NCBI GenBank assembly: GCA_030833145.1
Contig: JAURHT010000068.1
Location: 1-10,758, forward strand
Reading direction: 5' to 3'
Origin: Aquirufa sp.
GTDB taxonomy: Bacteria; Bacteroidota; Bacteroidia; Cytophagales; Spirosomataceae
Length of the DNA: 10,758 bases
Positions 7,791 to 10,758 of this stretch are shown piece after piece (within the stretch, counting starts at the first letter, position 1; each line of letters starts with the position of its first letter). Made by a program: the position numbers and the translations under genes. The notes beneath the pieces are model-generated. The model worked only from the letters and a program-made list of their open reading frames with translations, made no database searches and had not been told where the DNA came from.

Positions 7791-7818
7791 GATTATCGAC
7801 TAGTGACTATCGACTTTC
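7791..7818. repeat. Degenerate 7-base tandem repeat, array D (3' of the small gene)
   Basis: Four units in register: GATTATC (7791-7797), GACTAGT (7798-7804), GACTATC (7805-7811) and GACTTTC (7812-7818). It ends two bases before the stop codon of the small minus-strand gene. The array is flanked by the near-repeats TTTCCCTACGG (7781-7791) and TTTCCCTCACGG (7815-7826). No terminator hairpin is evident between this gene and secDF. Confidence 0.65.
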
Positions 7819-7820
7819 CC

Positions 7821-8150
7821 TCACGGCGCCAGAGTGGCTATAAATTGGGTAAATAAAATTCGTAAGAATTGCGTGCGATGAGTAAATGCAGGCAATTTAA
7901 TAGCTTGCATCGAGCGCGCAACGAAGAATTCGGTAGGGCTAGTGAAGTTCCAATCTTGAGGAAAATCTAATTGCAGATTGGTTGCAGCTTGATAAAAATG
8001 CTGTTCGGCCTTTACAATCGTTTGCTTAGAAGTCTTTTCCGTCTTTACTGCACCTGTCTCCACTGCGAACAGGGAGATAGGCTTAGCCACGAGCCAAAAA
8101 AGCACTGGGATAAACAGAATAAGATGGGATATTTTAACCTTCTTTTGCAT
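7821..8150 (-). CDS. Small membrane-anchored or secreted hypothetical protein
   Basis: 109 residues, family not recognised. MQKKVK is followed by one hydrophobic stretch (about residues 7-29), which fits a signal anchor or uncleaved signal peptide. A Lys/Thr-rich spacer (32-48) and a mixed soluble part with aromatic residues follow (HFYQAATNLQLDFPQDW; FFVARSMQ), ending FIATLAP. There are no cysteines, no lipobox and no metal motif. The expected place is the periplasm, tethered to the inner membrane. The start at 8148-8150 was chosen because it directly precedes the hydrophobic segment and lies just downstream of a perfect -33/-7 promoter; the frame stays open to 8240, but that would pass through the promoter and into nadC. 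The well-formed promoter argues that it is a real gene. It is divergent from nadC and upstream of secDF on the same strand. Confidence 0.6.
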   Translation of the reverse strand: MQKKVKISHLILFIPVLFWLVAKPISLFAVETGAVKTEKTSKQTIVKAEQHFYQAATNLQLDFPQDWNFTSPTEFFVARSMQAIKLPAFTHRTQFLRILFTQFIATLAP

Positions 8151-8159
8151 TGTAGGTAG

Positions 8160-8190
8160 CAAAAATAGGATATTTTTCTTAGAAATCAAT
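8160..8190 (-). promoter_or_regulatory. Bacteroidota promoter for the small minus-strand gene
   Basis: On the minus strand, TTG (8189-8187, within ATTG), a 19-base spacer, then TATTTTTG (8167-8160), matching the -33 TTG and -7 TAnnTTTG consensus at the expected spacing. The predicted transcription start is only a few bases before the ATG at 8150, giving a nearly leaderless message. Confidence 0.65.
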
Positions 8191-8207
8191 TCTCCGGGTA
8201 ATTTTCG

Positions 8208-8215
8208 TAATTTTG
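8208..8215 (+). promoter_or_regulatory. -7 promoter box for nadCA
   Basis: TAATTTTG, a perfect TAnnTTTG match 17 bases before the nadC ATG, giving a leader of about 10 bases. It is the second half of a 9-base tandem (8198-8206 and 8207-8215, one mismatch), so a near-copy TAATTTTC sits just upstream. The -33 region has no clear TTG. No operator or riboswitch is seen. Confidence 0.5.
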
Positions 8216-8232
8216 GGGCGTAAAATAGACGC

Positions 8233-9087
8233 ATGTTCAACTACAAAGACCCTTCTTACGTACAAGCATTCATCCAATCAGCCCTTCGGGAAGATGTGGG
8301 TGATGGCGATCATACCTCCCTTTCTACGGTCCCAGTGGATGCGAAAGGAACGGCTGAACTAAAGGTGAAAGATCGGGGAGTTTTGGCAGGAGTAGAACTA
8401 TCGATGGCTATTTTCAAAGAAGTAGACCCTTTGTTAAAAGTACAGGTCTTTATCCTCGATGGAACCTGGATCGAACCAGGACAAGTGGTTTTAGAGGTAA
8501 GTGGATCATCTCAATCGATATTGAAAGCGGAACGTTTAGTGTTGAACTGTATGCAACGCATGTCAGGAATTGCGACCTATACACGATCATTAGTGAACTT
8601 ATTAGAAGGTACGCGCGCGAAATTGTTAGATACAAGAAAGACAACTCCTAACTTCCGATTAGCTGAAAAATGGGCTTGTCAAATCGGTGGAGCAGTTAAT
8701 CACCGCTACGGTTTGTTCGACATGATCTTGATAAAGGATAATCACGTGGACTTTGCAGGGGGAATCAAAGCGGCTTTGGACAAAGCATTCAGCTATAATA
8801 AGACTTTAGCTAAACCGCTCGATGTGATGATTGAGGTGAGAAATGAAACTGAATTAGATGAAGTGCTGGCGATAGGCGGGGTTAAACGCATTATGTTAGA
8901 TAATTTTACACCGGATCGCCTCCGCGCTGCGATTCGAAAAATTGACGGTCGATTCCCTACGGAAGCGTCTGGTGGTATCAATGAAAAAACACTCCGCGCC
9001 TATGGCGAAACGGGTGTTGATTATATTTCCGTGGGGGCTTTGACCCACCAAGTGAAGAGTTTAGATTTAAGCCTAAAAGCGAAATGA
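8233..9087 (+). CDS. nadC: Nicotinate-nucleotide pyrophosphorylase (quinolinate phosphoribosyltransferase, carboxylating)
   Basis: Cytosolic enzyme that joins quinolinate to PRPP, releasing CO2 and pyrophosphate, to give nicotinate mononucleotide in de novo NAD synthesis. 284 residues, the usual length. Signatures: RED (19-21) with the following GDGDHTS, ERLVLNCMQRMSGIAT (100-115), LDTRKTTPNFR (132-142), the quinolinate/PRPP-binding HRYGLFDMILIKDNH stretch (157-171), Glu201, Asp223, and the phosphate-binding ASGGI (245-249) and SVGAL (266-270) near the end of the barrel. All expected basic residues (Arg135, Lys136, His157, Arg158, Lys168) are present. It starts at the ATG 17 bases after a -7 box; the preceding bases are A-rich without a Shine-Dalgarno sequence. 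Its TGA overlaps the nadA ATG in an ATGA, so translation is probably coupled. Confidence 0.97.
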   Translation: MFNYKDPSYVQAFIQSALREDVGDGDHTSLSTVPVDAKGTAELKVKDRGVLAGVELSMAIFKEVDPLLKVQVFILDGTWIEPGQVVLEVSGSSQSILKAERLVLNCMQRMSGIATYTRSLVNLLEGTRAKLLDTRKTTPNFRLAEKWACQIGGAVNHRYGLFDMILIKDNHVDFAGGIKAALDKAFSYNKTLAKPLDVMIEVRNETELDEVLAIGGVKRIMLDNFTPDRLRAAIRKIDGRFPTEASGGINEKTLRAYGETGVDYISVGALTHQVKSLDLSLKAK

Positions 9088-10070
9088 ATTTACTAGAAGA
9101 AGCAACCTCTGTGGGCTACATTGCCCGTTCTACCCCAAAAGGCGTCGAATTAATTACCGAAATCCAACGCTTAAAGAAGGAGAAAAATGCGGTGATTTTG
9201 GCACACTACTACGTAGATGGCGAAATCCAAGAACTGGCGGATTACGTAGGCGACAGCTTAGGTTTATCCCAAGCTGCAGAAAAAACAGAGGCGGATTTAA
9301 TCGTCTTCTGTGGTGTTCATTTCATGGGCGAAACGGCGAAAATCTTAAATCCCACTAAAAAAGTCGTAGTTCCTGACTTCAATGCAGGTTGTTCATTAGC
9401 AGATTCTGTGCCAGTGGCTGAGTTTGCGGCTTTGAAAGCGAAGCACCCAAATGCTGTGGTGGTTTCTTATATCAACTGTTCTGCCGATATCAAGGCGATG
9501 ACAGACATCATTTGCACCTCGTCGAATGCGGTTCAAATCGTGGAATCTATTCCGGCGGATCGCGAAATCATTTTTGCTCCAGACGCGAACTTAGGTCGCT
9601 ATGTGGCTCATAAGACGGGACGCGAGTTGATCCTTTGGGAAGGCGCTTGTATGGTGCACATCGACATTTCATTAGAGAAATTAGCCGTGTTAAAGCAAGA
9701 ATACCCGGAGGCGTTATTAATAGCGCACCCAGAATGCAAAGAAGTGATTTTGAAAGAAGCGGATTATGTAGGATCGACGACGGCCCTGTTGAAATTCGTG
9801 GAAACCTCACCTAATTCCACCTTCATCGTGGCAACTGAGGCGGGCATCTTGCACAAGATGAAGCAATCGGTGCCTCACAAGCACTTGATTCCTGCTCCGG
9901 CAAACGAACAAAATACCTGCGCTTGCAGCGAGTGTCCGTATATGAAGATGAATACGCTGGAGAAATTGTATAATGCCTTGTATTACGAGTTGCCGGAGAT
10001 ACATTTAGCGGAAGAAACACGCGTTCCGGCCTATAAGGCCTTGAAAGCAATGCTAAACATTTCTGCTTAG
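9084..10070 (+). CDS. nadA: Quinolinate synthase
   Basis: [4Fe-4S] enzyme that condenses iminoaspartate with dihydroxyacetone phosphate to quinolinate, the substrate of the neighbouring NadC. 328 residues, with three pseudo-repeated domains. The three cluster ligands are present: Cys103 (NAGCSLAD), Cys189 (WEGACMVH) and Cys284, the last in a CACSEC cluster (Cys279, Cys281, Cys284) in place of the E. coli CxxCxxC. Other signatures: AHYYVDGEIQELADYVGDSL (40-59), FCGVHFMGETAKIL (75-88), SYINCSADIKAMTD, APDANLGRYV, HPEC and TEAGILHKM. The start ATG lies within the nadC stop (four-base overlap). nadB or an aspartate dehydrogenase, the source of iminoaspartate, is not in the window. Its TAG overlaps the stop codon of the convergent RidA-like gene, leaving no room for a terminator. 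Confidence 0.97.
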   Translation: MNLLEEATSVGYIARSTPKGVELITEIQRLKKEKNAVILAHYYVDGEIQELADYVGDSLGLSQAAEKTEADLIVFCGVHFMGETAKILNPTKKVVVPDFNAGCSLADSVPVAEFAALKAKHPNAVVVSYINCSADIKAMTDIICTSSNAVQIVESIPADREIIFAPDANLGRYVAHKTGRELILWEGACMVHIDISLEKLAVLKQEYPEALLIAHPECKEVILKEADYVGSTTALLKFVETSPNSTFIVATEAGILHKMKQSVPHKHLIPAPANEQNTCACSECPYMKMNTLEKLYNALYYELPEIHLAEETRVPAYKALKAMLNISA

Positions 10071-10540
10071 TCGTTTAACTCGAAAACGGCTTCGATTTCT
10101 ACCGGAATATTATCCGGCAAAGTTCCCATTCCCACCGCGGAACGAACGCCTATGCCATTTTCTTCCCCCCACACCTGGGCGAATAATTCGCTACATCCAT
10201 TGATGACGTACGGATGACGCAAGAAATCGTCTGTTGCATTGACCATGCCTAAGACTTTGATGACACGTTTAATACGATTCAAGGATCCTAACTGCGCTTT
10301 TAAGGTTGCCAAAATCGCTAAACCCACCTGCCGCGCCGCCAGTTTACCTTCTTCGATATCCAAGTCTTTTCCGATGCGACCGATGATCAATGATCCATCC
10401 GTCTGCACCGTGCCGTGACCCGAAACATAGTAAAAATGATCTACCTGCAAACCTGGTTTGTAAACGCCTAAAGGTTTAGGAGCTGGTGGAAGTGTCAGGC
10501 CTAAGGCCGCAAAGTTTTCTTCTGGACTAGTTTTTGCCAT
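10067..10540 (-). CDS. RidA/YjgF/UK114-family protein
   Basis: 157-residue cytosolic protein of the YjgF/chorismate-mutase-like fold. It is longer than E. coli RidA (128 residues) and fits the ~150-residue subgroup that begins SPEExxxALGLxLPPAPxPLG. Seen: YYVSGHGTVQTDGSLIIGRIG (38-58), a helix with EEGKLAARQVGLAILATLKAQLG, and the C-terminal VRSAVGMGTLPDNIPVEIEAVFEL. Arg133 and Glu148 align with the RidA catalytic Arg105 and Glu120, so imine/enamine hydrolysis is possible, but this subgroup's substrate is not established and the older 'endoribonuclease' label should not be relied on. The start ATG lies inside the 3' end of the upstream glycoside hydrolase (14-base overlap), implying one transcript. 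The stop overlaps the convergent nadA stop. Confidence 0.88.
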   Translation of the reverse strand: MAKTSPEENFAALGLTLPPAPKPLGVYKPGLQVDHFYYVSGHGTVQTDGSLIIGRIGKDLDIEEGKLAARQVGLAILATLKAQLGSLNRIKRVIKVLGMVNATDDFLRHPYVINGCSELFAQVWGEENGIGVRSAVGMGTLPDNIPVEIEAVFELND

Positions 10541-10757
10541 GTAATTGTCTGATTATTTCTGAAATTAAGCCCGTCCAACCGGCTTGGTGATTTGCGCCTA
10601 ATCCTTTTCCGGTATCTCCATCGAAATATTCGAAGAAGAGGTGAGAGTCCTTAAAATGTGGGTCCTGGAACTTCTTGTAGTCACCGTACATCGGCGTTTT
10701 ACCATCTTTTCCAGGTACGAACATAGCGAGTAAACGCTCAGATACCCCACGAGCGGC
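10527..10757 (-). CDS. GH63/MGH1-like glycoside hydrolase, C-terminal fragment
   Basis: The last 76 residues of a protein whose frame is open to the right edge; the ATG at 10722-10724 is internal. The end contains MFVPGKDGKTPMYGD, then HLFFEYFDGDTGKGLGANHQAGWTGLISEIIRQL. This closely follows the C-terminus of bacterial 'glucosidase' proteins of the MGH1-like/GH63 clan, an (alpha/alpha)6 barrel, where the FHEYFHGDTGxGLGASHQTGWTGLV stretch closes the barrel. The substrate is not determinable from this fragment; alpha-glucoside or mannosylglycerate-type hydrolysis is typical of relatives. No signal peptide can be judged because the N-terminus is missing. It overlaps the RidA-like start by 14 bases, in a different frame. 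Confidence 0.85.
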   Translation of the reverse strand, partial: AARGVSERLLAMFVPGKDGKTPMYGDYKKFQDPHFKDSHLFFEYFDGDTGKGLGANHQAGWTGLISEIIRQLHGKN

Positions 10758-10758
10758 G

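Noticed and set aside
8151..8240. Longer start for the small minus-strand protein
   Set aside because: It would run across both promoter boxes and into nadC; the ATG at 8148-8150 directly precedes the hydrophobic segment.
9568..10050. Minus-strand reading frames opposite nadA
   Set aside because: Entirely antisense to well-conserved nadA codons and with no recognisable protein features.

Overview
The window looks like a chromosomal, mostly housekeeping segment of a Bacteroidota bacterium, probably of the Cytophagales; the genus cannot be fixed from the sequence. Three things point there: secD and secF fused into one gene, perfect or near-perfect TAnnTTTG -7 promoter boxes upstream of three genes, and starts without a clear Shine-Dalgarno sequence. 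There is no phage, transposase, CRISPR array, rRNA or tRNA. No gap between genes exceeds about 160 bases.

Layout. Positions 2-1414 (+) hold the C-terminal ~470 codons of an alpha-D-phosphohexomutase. It converges on prfC (1575-3167, -), which encodes release factor 3, across a 160-base gap. That gap holds a bidirectional terminator and a candidate RNA fold, and inverted arrays of 7-base repeats bracket them. An APC-family amino acid permease (3275-4723, -) and secDF (4791-7721, -) follow upstream on the minus strand, and each has a clear rho-independent terminator. A small, unrecognised membrane-anchored or secreted protein (7821-8150, -) lies between two further heptad-repeat tracts and a divergent promoter region. 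On the plus strand nadC and nadA (8233-10070) form a translationally coupled pair for de novo NAD synthesis. They converge, with overlapping stop codons, on a minus-strand pair: a RidA/YjgF-family gene (10067-10540) and the C-terminal end of a GH63/MGH1-like glycoside hydrolase (10527-10757, running off the window).

How the genes relate. NadA makes quinolinate and NadC converts it to nicotinate mononucleotide. The hydrolase and RidA-like genes overlap by 14 bases and are probably one transcript. The remaining genes (sugar-phosphate mutase, RF3, permease, SecDF) are independent units separated by terminators.

I found no convincing new multi-gene system. The least ordinary signal is non-coding. 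Four short intergenic tracts are built of degenerate 7-base units in three unrelated 'words': a GCAYARA/GAATAAA type at 1414-1448 and, inverted, at 1537-1571; a TGGTAAA type at 7729-7763; and a GACTATC type at 7791-7818. All keep a strict 7-base register and abut gene ends. The pair at 1414-1571 forms an 18-base perfect inverted repeat around a structured, terminator-bearing segment.
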